Shown: positions 33,013 to 42,115 of the stretch, in pieces | Layout: every line of letters begins with the position of its first letter | How positions within the stretch are numbered: the stretch's first letter is position 1 | Assembly: GCF_002240415.1 (NCBI RefSeq) | Contig: NZ_CP020028.1 | Span: 1,761,501 to 1,825,500 of the forward strand | Length of the DNA stretch: 64,000 bases | Direction of reading: 5' to 3' | Source of the DNA: Paenibacillus kribbensis | GTDB lineage: Bacteria > Bacillota > Bacilli > Paenibacillales > Paenibacillaceae | Translations under genes and position numbers: made by a program | The notes under the pieces: generated by a model | What the model was told of the DNA's origin: nothing | Databases searched by the model: none | Seen by the model: only the letters and a program-made list of their open reading frames with translations

Positions 33013-33043
33013 GGCTCTCTTTTAAATCAGGGGAGCCTTTTTT
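33013..33043 (+). terminator. Terminator downstream of the CRISPR array
   Basis: GGCTCTC (33013-33019) pairs with GGGAGCC (33031-33037), then six T. Confidence 0.7.
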
Positions 33044-33152
33044 GTTGTGATTTTTATAGACAGAAAAAGTAGAAAAAGAGAGGCTTCTTCCATGATGCTA
33101 GCCTCAAGTTATAAAAAAATATCAAAACAGTATCTACCATTAAAACAAGAAT

Positions 33153-33182
33153 TGTTTTATGATAGAACTATACATCCTAGAA
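33153..33182 (+). promoter_or_regulatory. Conserved promoter block of the secreted paralogue pair, copy 1
   Basis: TGTTTTATGATAG then ATACA.CCTAGAA; the same 30-base block, 26 of 30 identical, occurs at 39374-39403 before the paralogue. TATGAT looks like the -10. It lies about 90 bases ahead of the start codon. Confidence 0.45.
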
Positions 33183-33246
33183 TTTCCTATATTTATATGA
33201 AGAATAACTACAAAATCTTTAACATCATTTGAGAGGAGATTTCAGA

Positions 33247-34731
33247 ATGAAAAGATTCAGAAAAGTGATTTCAGTTACATTAAGCTCAATGCTCCTGCTT
33301 TCTTTTGGAATGACTGCAAACGCGAGTGCAAGCACAGAGGAGAAGACGGATCAAGCGATTCAAGCGGCTTCCAATGTACAGCTAACAACGGATAAAGAAA
33401 GTGTTATAAAACAATTAACGCGTGCGGACAAACCTGAAAGTATCACAGATTCGGTGTATACTCTTACAGAAAATATCAACTTGGCGACAGCGCAGAAATC
33501 TGAGTTGAAAAAGAGAGTTACCCCTTCGCTCAAAGCTAGTTCAAAATCTGCTGTATCAGCTAAAGCCACAGCGACCGTAGCGACTGCGTCCACCGCTACA
33601 TATTCCGGCACGATTACGGAAGAGGGAGGCACACAGTTTTTATATCCGATCTATTTGCAGCCGGGTGAATTATTGCAGGCTCAGTTGGATGGTCCGTTTT
33701 CAGCACAGCTTGACTATGACTTATACTTATATGAGTTTGATATGACGACAGGGGATATTAATTCAAATCCAATAGACGTCTCCAACTACGGGACTTATGT
33801 TAACAATTATGAACAAGGAGCTGCGTCCCTTCCTGAAAACGTAGGAGCTCGCAATACAACCGGGGCCAATAAGGCTTATGCGATTGCAGTCCATGCCAAG
33901 AAGGGATCTAGCATTAATGACCCTTTCTATTTAACTGTAGCCGTAAGCTCCAACTACGATGCCTATGAGCCGGATGACAGTGCCTTTCATGCTTATAATT
34001 TTACCGTTAACGACAAAGGCTCCTCGATTAACTTCCGTACCATCCATTCCAGCATAGATAACGATTGGTATCAGGTTACAGTACCGGCAAGCCGTAATTA
34101 TGATGCATTAAATGTAAAGCTGGATAGTATCTCGGAAAGCTATGGGTACAAAGCGGAAGTATATGCAGCCCTCTCTGGCAACCAAATGGTGCTTCTACCG
34201 CAAACCAATCATAATGTTACTCTAAATACAGGAACCTACTATGTACGAGTGTACAGCACAAGTCAGTATTCAGCCGATCATTTGTATACATTAGCGATCA
34301 ATCCGGTGCTTCGGGCTGGCAAAATCGAAATTACCGGCTATAACTCCAATGGGTATTATGATTATCCAACGTATTCTTACGGCCGTCACTATCGCATTAA
34401 TGGAGGTAGTAACCTGATCGTGAATGGTGTCGTTAAAACTACGGATGGTCAACTGGTTCCCAATGCTCCTGTTACGATCGTGTGGCTGGATAAGAACTGG
34501 AGCGAGGGTAGTGGTAATCGTACGAGAACGGCTTCAACGTATACAAATGACAACGGGGCATTCAGTGTGACTCTTGCCCTCCCGCAATCGACAGGAAAAA
34601 ATGTGGATTATATAAGTGAAATTGGCTCCACGCACTACTATGATCTTACTGGAGTAGCGGCTCAGGTCGATGGCACTTCGATTAGTACAACGGATATTGT
34701 GTATCTTTTTGCTTACAGCTTGCGAAATTAA
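33247..34731 (+). CDS. Secreted PPC-domain protein, paralogue 1
   Basis: 494 residues from ATG 33247 (GAGAGGAG 8 bases before). Signal peptide MKRFRKVISVTLSSMLLLSFGMTANAS. Residues about 30-115 are a low-complexity pro-like segment; 115-230 a beta domain (TYSGTITEEGGTQFLYPIYLQPGELLQAQLDGP); 235-345 a pre-peptidase C-terminal-type domain (YEPDDSAFHAYNFT, DNDWYQVTVPA, GTYYVRVYSTSQYSADHLYTL); 355-494 a carboxypeptidase-regulatory/Ig-like domain with GVVKTTDGQLVPNAPVTIVW. No catalytic domain is visible, so it is likely a binding or surface protein. Near-identical in plan to the protein at 39466-40935 (clear duplication). Confidence 0.8.
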   Translation: MKRFRKVISVTLSSMLLLSFGMTANASASTEEKTDQAIQAASNVQLTTDKESVIKQLTRADKPESITDSVYTLTENINLATAQKSELKKRVTPSLKASSKSAVSAKATATVATASTATYSGTITEEGGTQFLYPIYLQPGELLQAQLDGPFSAQLDYDLYLYEFDMTTGDINSNPIDVSNYGTYVNNYEQGAASLPENVGARNTTGANKAYAIAVHAKKGSSINDPFYLTVAVSSNYDAYEPDDSAFHAYNFTVNDKGSSINFRTIHSSIDNDWYQVTVPASRNYDALNVKLDSISESYGYKAEVYAALSGNQMVLLPQTNHNVTLNTGTYYVRVYSTSQYSADHLYTLAINPVLRAGKIEITGYNSNGYYDYPTYSYGRHYRINGGSNLIVNGVVKTTDGQLVPNAPVTIVWLDKNWSEGSGNRTRTASTYTNDNGAFSVTLALPQSTGKNVDYISEIGSTHYYDLTGVAAQVDGTSISTTDIVYLFAYSLRN

Positions 34732-34745
34732 CACCTATTTTAATG

Positions 34746-35066
34746 TGATATGCTCCCCTTGCGGTAGACAGGTGAAATAATAAAACCTGCTACTGTGAGG
34801 GGAGCTTTTTCATGACTAGAGGAAAATATGAGACATGTCATGATGTCCATTTACGAGAAAGTTGAGCGTATCTTTGGATATCGTCAATTAACGCTACATT
34901 TGCGAAGCCAAACGAGAAAAACGATAAACATCGAGGCCTACATCCATTTTTACAGCAACGAACGGTTACAAGCAAAACTAAACGGCCTCAGTCCGATGGA
35001 ATACAGGACCAAGACCGTCTAATTCATTTTATTATTTGTATTGTCTACTTGACGGGGTTCAGTTCA
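34746..35066 (+). mobile_element. Internally deleted IS3/IS150-family element
   Basis: Ends TGATATGCTCCCCTTGCGGT..AGACA (34746-34770) and TGTCTACTTGACGGGG..TTCA (35042-35066) form imperfect inverted repeats, giving a 321-bp remnant. Inside, 34828-35022 encodes the end of an OrfB transposase: IFGYRQLTLHLRSQ, HFYSNERLQAKLNGLSPMEYR. The DDE core is gone. The left end carries a GCTCCCC...GGGGAGC hairpin with five T (34752-34811) that also serves as terminator of the upstream gene. Confidence 0.75.
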
Positions 35067-35143
35067 GACTTAGACGACCGCTGTTTATATTTGTACTAAT
35101 GTTCCTCGTTGCTGAATGGGCGCTTGATGCTGATCACTGATAG

Positions 35144-36388
35144 TCACTCGTTATTTTTTAAAAACGGCGCTGCACTTATTGTCATTACATTTTGTGGGGG
35201 TAAACCCATTAGTATTCTTCCGTATAATTCCAGTCCAGTGGATGCCGTAGTCAGCGCATGATTGGACCCGCCTCTAATGTCCCGGAATATTTGAGACAAT
35301 CGGTTTGAATCGGCAATGACACTTCCTCCGCTTTCTGCCATTAGCATATCTACTGCCTCCCAGCACAACATGGCTGCATACGTTATATCCGTCTGGATTT
35401 GTGCAAATTCCTTTAAACTGAATTTTTCTCCACTTTGTACATGATGCTCTAAATTATCAATCGTGCGACTGATATGAAGATGAGCTGATTCGACCTTCAT
35501 AGCCGCAAGTCCTACTTTATACTGAATATGTCCAACTTCTGCTTGAGAAGTATGGGTTGTCATCGTAATCCCCTTACTAGGTGCTTTTTCAACAAAATAC
35601 TCGACCGCCCCTCTGGCAAGCCCGAGAATAGCGCTTATTCCAGTTGTTATGCTAGTAATAACCTGCACATAAGGTTTATATCTGTCACGTCCTGTCAATT
35701 CTACGGGCAAAGGATTCACCTGACTCAGGCCCTGGGTTGTTACATATTTTTCTGGAATAAACACATTTTTTATCTCTAAACTATTACTTGCGGAGCCTTT
35801 TAAACTCATTGTATACCAATCATCTACAATTGTTATTTCACTCATCGGAACAACTGCTAACAGCATCTCAGGAGTTTCTTGCATGGACTTTACGTCCTTC
35901 AAATTTAACAATGCATGAGTCGCATGTTTAGAACCCGAACCGAACCCCCAAAATCCATCCTCTACCAAATAACCTCCGTCCACTTTTTTTACGATCGCTT
36001 TACGTGCCTGTAAAACAGAACAAAAACGTACTTCCTCTTCCTGGTCAAAGATTGAATTTAATACTTCGGAAGGTAAAGCCAAGGATACATTATAGTTATT
36101 TCCGTTTATGATTTGAACGACCCAACCAACAGAACCATTCCCCTTTGCCACTTCAGAAATAATTTCGACCATTGCACGGATACTGACTTCATGACCTCCA
36201 TATTTTTTCGGTGTACCAAGCTTAAATAACCCAGCATCCGAGACTTTTTGAATAACCTCATCAGGAATATGTCTTTCTTCATCAATTCTGTTTGCAAACT
36301 TTTGAAGAAAAGGAACTAACTCTGTAGCATTCTTGAGTAATTGTAGTTCACTCGCAGTGAGCTGATTTTCTGTACTTAAACTGGTCAT
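35144..36388 (-). CDS. Acyl-CoA dehydrogenase-fold flavoprotein (group D monooxygenase-like)
   Basis: 414 residues. The acyl-CoA dehydrogenase fold is evident: IDEERHIPDEVIQKVSDAGLFKLGTPKKYGG at the start, a glycine/tryptophan-rich middle (VEDGFWGFGSGSKHATHALL), and the C-terminal helical domain with AAMLCWEAVDMLMAESGGSVIADSNRLSQIFRDIRGGSNHA. The last pattern belongs to the HpaB/DszC-type flavin-dependent monooxygenases rather than to fatty-acid dehydrogenases, so oxygenation of a small molecule is more likely. It is divergent from a TetR regulator, with a shared 130-base AT-rich palindromic promoter region. Substrate unknown. Confidence 0.8.
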   Translation of the reverse strand: MTSLSTENQLTASELQLLKNATELVPFLQKFANRIDEERHIPDEVIQKVSDAGLFKLGTPKKYGGHEVSIRAMVEIISEVAKGNGSVGWVVQIINGNNYNVSLALPSEVLNSIFDQEEEVRFCSVLQARKAIVKKVDGGYLVEDGFWGFGSGSKHATHALLNLKDVKSMQETPEMLLAVVPMSEITIVDDWYTMSLKGSASNSLEIKNVFIPEKYVTTQGLSQVNPLPVELTGRDRYKPYVQVITSITTGISAILGLARGAVEYFVEKAPSKGITMTTHTSQAEVGHIQYKVGLAAMKVESAHLHISRTIDNLEHHVQSGEKFSLKEFAQIQTDITYAAMLCWEAVDMLMAESGGSVIADSNRLSQIFRDIRGGSNHALTTASTGLELYGRILMGLPPQNVMTISAAPFLKNNE

Positions 36389-36521
36389 TGGTATCTCTCC
36401 TTAATTCTACAGATGTATATTTAATATGTTTTTGTAAAATATATAATATAATGTATAATATCCTGCATCAAACGATAAAATCATGGATGTGTCGAAAAAC
36501 GATACAGAAAGAGGAATTTGT
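36389..36521. promoter_or_regulatory. Shared divergent promoter region with palindrome
   Basis: Between the flavoprotein and TetR genes lies an AT palindrome-like run (ATATATAATATAATGTATAA at about 36439-36460), a plausible TetR operator. No clear -35 elements. Confidence 0.35.
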
Positions 36522-37079
36522 ATGGATAATAAAACAAACGATGACCTCCGGGTTAGAAGAACACATAAACTTCTTTATAGTGCTTTATTAGATTTAATGG
36601 AAAAACAGCCCTTTGAAAATATAACAGTGAAGCAGATATGTGATTTAGCCATGGTACATCGAACCACGTTCTATACTCATTTTAATGACAAGTTTGATTT
36701 ACTTTCACGTGCTTTAAGACAAATTGCCGACGATGAATTAAACTTCGTTGATACTTTCATTTCTCCATCTGAAGCTATTAAGGAAGTATTTTCTGTAGCA
36801 ACTAAACATAAAAAGCTGTTTTCACAGCTTCTATCGGAAGAAAGAGATTCTCTGAGGAATCTATTGCGAAGAGAAATGGGAGTAGGCATACATAAGCATT
36901 TGGTTAAAAATACCTCATTGGAAGAAAACTCCATTGATATACAAATTGCTATAGAGGCCCATATTGGAGCAGTTCTCGGAGTGTTGAATTGGTGGATTGA
37001 GAATAATATGCCTATTGATAAAGAAGACATATATAGAAAGTTAGATATATTAACAAAATTGAATAGCAGGGACCATTAA
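36522..37079 (+). CDS. TetR-family transcriptional regulator
   Basis: 185 residues from ATG 36522, with GAAAGAGGAA upstream; starting at 36483 would use an unlikely leader. The N-terminal helix-turn-helix is FENITVKQICDLAMVHRTTFYTHFNDKFDLLSRAL, as in TetR proteins. The C-terminal two thirds are the ligand/dimer domain ending IEAHIGAVLGVLNWWIENN, typical of the group that controls efflux or oxidoreductase genes. It is divergent from the flavin monooxygenase-like gene and probably represses it. Inducer unknown. Confidence 0.88.
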   Translation: MDNKTNDDLRVRRTHKLLYSALLDLMEKQPFENITVKQICDLAMVHRTTFYTHFNDKFDLLSRALRQIADDELNFVDTFISPSEAIKEVFSVATKHKKLFSQLLSEERDSLRNLLRREMGVGIHKHLVKNTSLEENSIDIQIAIEAHIGAVLGVLNWWIENNMPIDKEDIYRKLDILTKLNSRDH

Positions 37080-37118
37080 AGAAGAGTTTATCGAGACAAA
37101 ATAATCCCCAAATAAAAT

Positions 37119-37170
37119 AAAACCTCCCAATATGAGCATTTAATCAATACTGCTCCTAATGAGAGGTTTT
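37119..37170. terminator. Bidirectional terminator
   Basis: AAAACCTC (37119-37126) pairs with GAGGTTTT (37163-37170), with an inner GAGCA/TGCTC stem. Confidence 0.65.
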
Positions 37171-37235
37171 AAACAATCAACTGACGTATCCCGTTAACTG
37201 AGCCATCAATCATCGATTATTATCACTTTGGGAAA

Positions 37236-37778
37236 CTAGATATCCTCTGACGGATTGATAATCGCCAGAACCTGATGATCTTCCCACTTTCCGTTGATTT
37301 TTACATTGCTTCGAGAGATGCCTTCTTTGTGAAAGCCAGCCTTTTCAAGCACACGGATTGATCCTGGATTCCGAGGAGAGGCTTCCCCGACGATCCGATG
37401 AAACTTTAACTCATCGAAAGCGTAACGAACCACCTGCTTCACCGCCTCCGTCATATAGCCCTTGCCGTTATAAGCTTGGTCCAGGCTGTATCCGATCATA
37501 CAGCTTTGAAGCGGTCCCCTCACCACAAAAGATAGATCTATGCTGCCTATAATTCGACCGTCCTCCTTGTGGCATACCACGAAGGAATATTTCCGGTCCT
37601 CTATCCTATCGGCCTTGCTCTTAATAATCTTCTGGAGCTGGTGATCCTCCGAATAGTGCTTCTCTAGGCTGCTTGGTGAAAACTTATCAAAGAACTCCCG
37701 ATTGCGCTTGTACATTGCTGTCAATTCTGCGGCGTCTGCCTCTTCGGAGAATCGGACGTATACTTGCTGCTCCGACAT
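37236..37778 (-). CDS. RimJ/RimL-type GNAT acetyltransferase
   Basis: 180 residues from the ATG at 37776-37778 (MSEQQVYVRF), which places GGAAGG 9 bases away; the earlier ATG would abut that site. Motifs of the GNAT_3 group: KYSFVVCHKEDGRIIGSIDLSFV, IGYSLDQAYNGKGYMTEAVKQVVRYAF with the acetyl-CoA loop QAYNGKGY, and a closing ASPRNPGSIRVLEKAGFHKEG. It acetylates an amino group, perhaps a ribosomal protein or an antibiotic, in the cytosol. Single gene; placed between the TetR and glycosyltransferase genes. Confidence 0.9.
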   Translation of the reverse strand: MSEQQVYVRFSEEADAAELTAMYKRNREFFDKFSPSSLEKHYSEDHQLQKIIKSKADRIEDRKYSFVVCHKEDGRIIGSIDLSFVVRGPLQSCMIGYSLDQAYNGKGYMTEAVKQVVRYAFDELKFHRIVGEASPRNPGSIRVLEKAGFHKEGISRSNVKINGKWEDHQVLAIINPSEDI

Positions 37779-37894
37779 CTGCACCATCCTTCCAAACTAT
37801 GATTTTGAGAGAATTATATCACAGGATGAAGAGTCGGAAATTGATTTGATGAGTGATGTATATCAGGATCATTTTTTATTAAAAAATTTTATAT

Positions 37895-39097
37895 TTAGAT
37901 ATGATATTGGCTTTTAAATTCGAAAATCTCATCAACAGCTTGATGATATCCACCTGATTTTTGAAAGGATTCCCTAATATTTGCGACAGAGTTCTTGAAA
38001 GATGAGAGGCTTAACACATGATCTACGGCTTCACGTAGTTGATTTGCAGTCAAGCTTTGCATTTGTAAATTAATGCCTGCTCCGATATTGGCGACTTGTC
38101 CCGCAATGATCGGCTGATCCGCGCTTTGTGGGATTACAATTAGCGGAACCCCGTAATAGAGACCTTCATGGGTACTGTTCATTCCACCATGTGTAATAAA
38201 TAATTTAGTGTATTGCAGTACATCAGTTTGTGGAACATAATTTTTTACGATGAAGTTTTTAGGAATTTCCCCTAAATCAGTAATTTGAGTTTTATTTCCA
38301 ATAGACATGACAATAGTATGATCCGTGTTTCCCAATGCCTCAAAACAAAGCTTATAGAAATCAATGGCTTGGTTAAAGACTGTACCCAGTGAAATATAAA
38401 TGGGGTTTTTCCCCTTGATTGCAGTTAAGTCGAAGTTTTCTTGAATTAATCGTGAAGAGATGGATGGACCTACAAATTTATAAGTTTGGTCGAATGCTTC
38501 TCCATAAGGTTGAAACTCCCTGGTTGTATAAACGATTGTAAGTGGTGCAGGATTACAAAACACTTCGTAAGGAGAATGGATCTCCACATCATATTTTTCC
38601 TTTGCCATAACCGTCAGGCTTTGAAATTTATCGTTTATAGGTTTAACTATTTCTGTAGGGACTTGTATAGAAAATTGTTCCAGCATTTTATCGAATGATA
38701 CTTTTGTCTGCGCAAAAGAAGTACAGGAGTTGATTGCAGGAAGCTTAAGAATTTGAGCCAGTAAACGTCCACAACCAAACATGGAATCATGGATGATGTA
38801 ATCAAAATGCTCTCCTTTGATCTGTTCAAGAACACTTGGTATCACTATATCTGCCGTAAGTAAAAGACCGTTGGTTCTTTCGAGTAAATAATCTCTCCCA
38901 CCGGAGATAAAGGCTTTTATAAATTTTTGATCATCAAATGTTCGTACTGAAGCTCCCGTCTTCTCAATACGCTCCCGAAAAGCTTCTATAGAAAAGTACA
39001 CTACCTCTTCTCCACGCGAAATAAGCTCTTGCACAACTCCAATCGTTGGATTGATATGTCCCTCTGATCCACCATTAATAAATAAAACACGCGCCAT
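37895..39097 (-). CDS. Macrolide-type glycosyltransferase (GT1, MGT family)
   Basis: 400 residues from the ATG at 39095-39097, preceded by AAGGAG at 8 bases. N-terminal acceptor domain starts ARVLFINGGSEGHINPTIGVVQELISRGEEVVYFS, and the C-terminal donor domain holds the GT1 signature region PIYISLGTVFNQ, and HGGMNSTHEGLYYGVPLIVIPQSADQPIIAGQV with the catalytic-site histidine and UDP-sugar contacts. It is of the OleD/YjiC type that glycosylates macrolides, flavonoids or other small lipophilic molecules and can give resistance. Adjacent GNAT and TetR/flavoprotein genes suggest a detoxification group, but they are not one operon. Confidence 0.88.
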   Translation of the reverse strand: MARVLFINGGSEGHINPTIGVVQELISRGEEVVYFSIEAFRERIEKTGASVRTFDDQKFIKAFISGGRDYLLERTNGLLLTADIVIPSVLEQIKGEHFDYIIHDSMFGCGRLLAQILKLPAINSCTSFAQTKVSFDKMLEQFSIQVPTEIVKPINDKFQSLTVMAKEKYDVEIHSPYEVFCNPAPLTIVYTTREFQPYGEAFDQTYKFVGPSISSRLIQENFDLTAIKGKNPIYISLGTVFNQAIDFYKLCFEALGNTDHTIVMSIGNKTQITDLGEIPKNFIVKNYVPQTDVLQYTKLFITHGGMNSTHEGLYYGVPLIVIPQSADQPIIAGQVANIGAGINLQMQSLTANQLREAVDHVLSLSSFKNSVANIRESFQKSGGYHQAVDEIFEFKSQYHI

Positions 39098-39373
39098 TTC
39101 CACCACTCCTTAGGTATACTGTTCTCTAAATTGTGTAAGAGTAAGGGGCACTGTCCCCTACGTTTGCTCGAATCAATTAATGGAATCCAGTTTATCATAG
39201 TACACTTCTTGAAAATTACAAAACTTTAATATCCATATTTTTCCTTAGATCTGCCAGTTAGTTGAGAAAACGACATACGATTTAATAGTCGATATGCCGT
39301 CCTCTAATAGTCTTGTTTTCATAGATTACAAACAAATAATGTTTTGCATAATATATTCCAATAGAACCAATGA
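39098..39373. other. Intergenic stretch
   Basis: The gap to the next gene (39466) is 368 bases. It holds a short GGGG/CCCC hairpin near 39143-39159 and AT-rich sequence; no gene is visible until the promoter block at 39374. Confidence 0.4.
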
Positions 39374-39403
39374 TGTTTTATGATAGTGCCATACAGCCTA
39401 GAA
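39374..39403 (+). promoter_or_regulatory. Conserved promoter block of the secreted paralogue pair, copy 2
   Basis: Second copy of the 30-base block at 33153-33182, 26 of 30 identical, again with TATGAT and about 60-90 bases before the start codon. Confidence 0.45.
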
Positions 39404-39465
39404 ATCACCCTGGTATATCCGGGGAAAAGCAGGAATTCCTAAACCATTTGAGAGGGGATTTCAGT

Positions 39466-40935
39466 ATGAAGAGGTTCAAAAAGGCTATTGCAGTTATGTT
39501 AAGTACGATGCTTCTGTTTGCTTTCGGGATGACTGCGAATGCGAGTCAAGGCACAGAGGCCGCATCGGATCAAGCGATTAGAGCGGAATCCGAAATTCAT
39601 CTAACAACTGGAAATAAAGACATAATTAAGCGTTTAACGCGGGTAGACAAGCCAGACAGTGTTACGTCTTCGGTTTATGTATTGCAGGAAAAACTCAACT
39701 TCAAGACACCAGAGACAACCTCATTGAAAAAGGAGACCGTTTCTTCGCTGAAAGCAAGCCCAATGGCTGCATTAGCCACAGCTTCCTCTGCTACGTATTC
39801 CGGTACAATTACGCAAGAGGGAGGCTTACAGTTTTTATATCCAATCTATTTACAACCAGGTGAAATGTTGCAAGCTCAGTTGGATGGTCCATTTTCAGCA
39901 CAGCTTGATTATGACTTATACTTATATGAATTTGATATGACCACAGGTGATATTAATCCTAATGCCATTGACGCCTCCACCTATGGAACTTATTTTAATA
40001 ATTATGACCAGGGGGCTGCATCACTTCCTGAGAACGTAGGAACCCGCAACGCTGCCGGTTATGAAAAGGCATACGCGATTGCTGTCCATGCCAAAAAGGG
40101 ATCCAGCATCAATGATCCTTTCTATCTAACTGTCGAAACAAGTTCTAGTTATGATGTCTATGAGCCGGATGAGAGTGCTTTTCATGCCTATAACTTTACT
40201 TTTAGTACGGGGGGATCATCGCTTAATTCTCGTTCCATTCATTCAGGCATTGATAACGATTGGTATCAAATCACGATCCCTGCCAACCGCAACTATGATG
40301 CTTTGAATGTAAAGCTGGATAACACCTCTGAAAGCTATGGATACAAAGCAGAAGTTTACGAAGCCCTTACTGGCAACCAAATGGTGCTTCTGCCGCAAAC
40401 GAATCACAATGTGTCTTTGAATACAGGAACCTACTATGTGCGAGTGTATACAACGAATCAGTATTCACCCGATCATTTGTATACACTCACACTTAAACCG
40501 GTGCTTCGGGCTGGAAAAATTGTAATTAACGGTTACGACTCTAAAAACGGTCCGAATGACTATCCATCCTACTCTTACGGTCGCCATTATCGGGCTGATC
40601 AACGCAGTAACCTTACCGTGAAGGGTGTCGTTAGTACTACTGATGGTTATGCAGTGGCAAATGCGCCAGTAGATGTAACCTGGTTGAATCAGAACTGGAC
40701 TGAAGGTAGCGGAAATCGCACTCGTACAGGCACTGCTTATACGGATCAGAATGGAGCCTTTAGTGTAACCCTTTCCCTGCCATCTTCAACCGGAAGTATT
40801 GCGGAATACCTGCCTGGACCAATCAGTTTTACACACTACTATGATCTTTCAGGGGTAGCTGCTCAAGTGTCAGGTACTTCGATTATAGACACAGATATTG
40901 TATATCACTTTGCCTATAGTGTTTATGGCGGGTGA
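39466..40935 (+). CDS. Secreted PPC-domain protein, paralogue 2
   Basis: 489 residues from ATG 39466 (GAGAGGGG upstream). Same plan as the protein at 33247: signal peptide MKRFKKAIAVMLSTMLLFAFGMTANAS, a variable segment to about 110, beta domain GTITQEGGLQFLYPIYLQPGEML, a pre-peptidase C-terminal-type domain (YEPDESAFHAYNFT, DNDWYQITIPANRNYDALNVKLD), and a C-terminal Ig/CarbopepD-like domain with GVVSTTDGYAVANAPVDVTWLNQNW. The most variable part is the N-terminal segment. The pair flanks 4 unrelated genes and an IS remnant, so one copy was moved or the region between was inserted. Function unknown. Confidence 0.8.
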   Translation: MKRFKKAIAVMLSTMLLFAFGMTANASQGTEAASDQAIRAESEIHLTTGNKDIIKRLTRVDKPDSVTSSVYVLQEKLNFKTPETTSLKKETVSSLKASPMAALATASSATYSGTITQEGGLQFLYPIYLQPGEMLQAQLDGPFSAQLDYDLYLYEFDMTTGDINPNAIDASTYGTYFNNYDQGAASLPENVGTRNAAGYEKAYAIAVHAKKGSSINDPFYLTVETSSSYDVYEPDESAFHAYNFTFSTGGSSLNSRSIHSGIDNDWYQITIPANRNYDALNVKLDNTSESYGYKAEVYEALTGNQMVLLPQTNHNVSLNTGTYYVRVYTTNQYSPDHLYTLTLKPVLRAGKIVINGYDSKNGPNDYPSYSYGRHYRADQRSNLTVKGVVSTTDGYAVANAPVDVTWLNQNWTEGSGNRTRTGTAYTDQNGAFSVTLSLPSSTGSIAEYLPGPISFTHYYDLSGVAAQVSGTSIIDTDIVYHFAYSVYGG

Positions 40936-41032
40936 TGGATGGATTCATGAATAAATCGCCACAGTAACTTGTTAACTGAATATTTTAAATTTTAATCCAA
41001 GGTATCTTTTTTTCAATATTTGTTCATTTTTG

Positions 41033-41069
41033 GGACAAAGCATATATTCATTCCATATATGCTTTGTCC
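41033..41069. promoter_or_regulatory. Perfect 15-bp inverted repeat
   Basis: GGACAAAGCATATAT (41033-41047) and ATATATGCTTTGTCC (41055-41069) enclose TCATTCC. It lies 80 bases before the start at 41150 and is not followed by a T-run, so an operator or an mRNA leader hairpin is more likely than a terminator. Confidence 0.55.
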
Positions 41070-41149
41070 GATATATATACAAACAGGGTCACATTACATT
41101 ATACATACGCCTCAGATCGCCTGTTACAAACATGACAGGAGGAAATAGG

Positions 41150-42031
41150 ATGAATTTTGGGCCTCTTAGAGCACAACAAGCGGTTCTTAACTCTAGTAGT
41201 TTACGGATAAATCCGGCAAGCAAGCAAGGAGTTCCATCACCCCAGCTTCATGAAGAAAAAGTCTCCAGATTTGTTGTTCAAGACTCTGTGGAGATTAGTG
41301 AGACTGGCAGACAACTGGCGGAAGGAGCTATTGTGTCACAGGCTGCCAAGTATTTTGGTACAACACAGATCAATGATTCATTAAACCGTGTTTTGGAAGG
41401 TCAGCCGGAAGAAGTGTCCAATGCAGTGTACAATATGATTCAATCCAATTTTATCGTCGACGGAACGGTAACGGATGAGAATCAGCGGGCTGTATTGCTA
41501 GAGATGGGAGTTTCCCAATCCAAGTATATTGCTGACCATTATATGGAGGGCGATAAGGCCAAAGAATTTCTGGAAACCATGAACCAGATAGCTGGAATTG
41601 CTTTGACACGATCCATTGATTCAGAGAGCGGAGATATTAGCTACACGACTCCAGCAGATCGTCCGTTAGGTGCTCCTGAGGATTATGTCAAACTGTCGGA
41701 AGTGATGAAGCAGGCTGACCCTCAACAATATGCGGCATTCATGAATGACATTAAAGGTGGAGGCAATGGACTGAACCAGCTGTTAAGTTTTGCGCAAAAG
41801 GTCCCTCAACACCCCGATTGGATTAACAATTACAAGGAACGTACGGGACAGACTGAAGAGCTGTTAAATAACACACAGTTAAAGAATCGGTTTGATAAAG
41901 CTGATACGACATCGGCTTCCGCATTTATGAACAGTATGCAAAATCTTCTTAAGGAAGCTTCCGCTACTCAGGACTCTTACATGCAGAATATGCGGGGATT
42001 TTTTCGGAACTTGGGTGTTCAGGTAGATTAA
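41150..42031 (+). CDS. Conserved hypothetical protein
   Basis: 293 residues from ATG 41150, with ACAGGAGGA ideally placed; the longer version from 41030 runs through the inverted repeat. No signal peptide. The sequence is hydrophilic and mostly helical. A short early segment, VQDSVEISETGRQLAEG, resembles the linker found in flagellar regulators such as FlgM and in other Paenibacillus proteins, but the rest is not such a regulator. Single gene. The long inverted repeat in its leader suggests regulation. Confidence 0.65.
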   Translation: MNFGPLRAQQAVLNSSSLRINPASKQGVPSPQLHEEKVSRFVVQDSVEISETGRQLAEGAIVSQAAKYFGTTQINDSLNRVLEGQPEEVSNAVYNMIQSNFIVDGTVTDENQRAVLLEMGVSQSKYIADHYMEGDKAKEFLETMNQIAGIALTRSIDSESGDISYTTPADRPLGAPEDYVKLSEVMKQADPQQYAAFMNDIKGGGNGLNQLLSFAQKVPQHPDWINNYKERTGQTEELLNNTQLKNRFDKADTTSASAFMNSMQNLLKEASATQDSYMQNMRGFFRNLGVQVD

Positions 42032-42057
42032 AACCTTTAAATAATTTTACACTACTG

Positions 42058-42086
42058 TTTACATCCTGCTAGGAACGAAGTATAAT
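42058..42086 (+). promoter_or_regulatory. Sigma-A promoter before the surface protein gene
   Basis: TTTACA (42058-42063), 17-base spacer, TATAAT (42081-42086). Confidence 0.65.
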
Positions 42087-42115
42087 AGCTTCAAAACATA
42101 CTCGTGATATTGAGG

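Noticed and set aside
41030..41149. Longer N-terminus for the 41150 gene
   Set aside because: It would run through the 15-bp inverted repeat and has no ribosome-binding site; ACAGGAGGA sits right before 41150.
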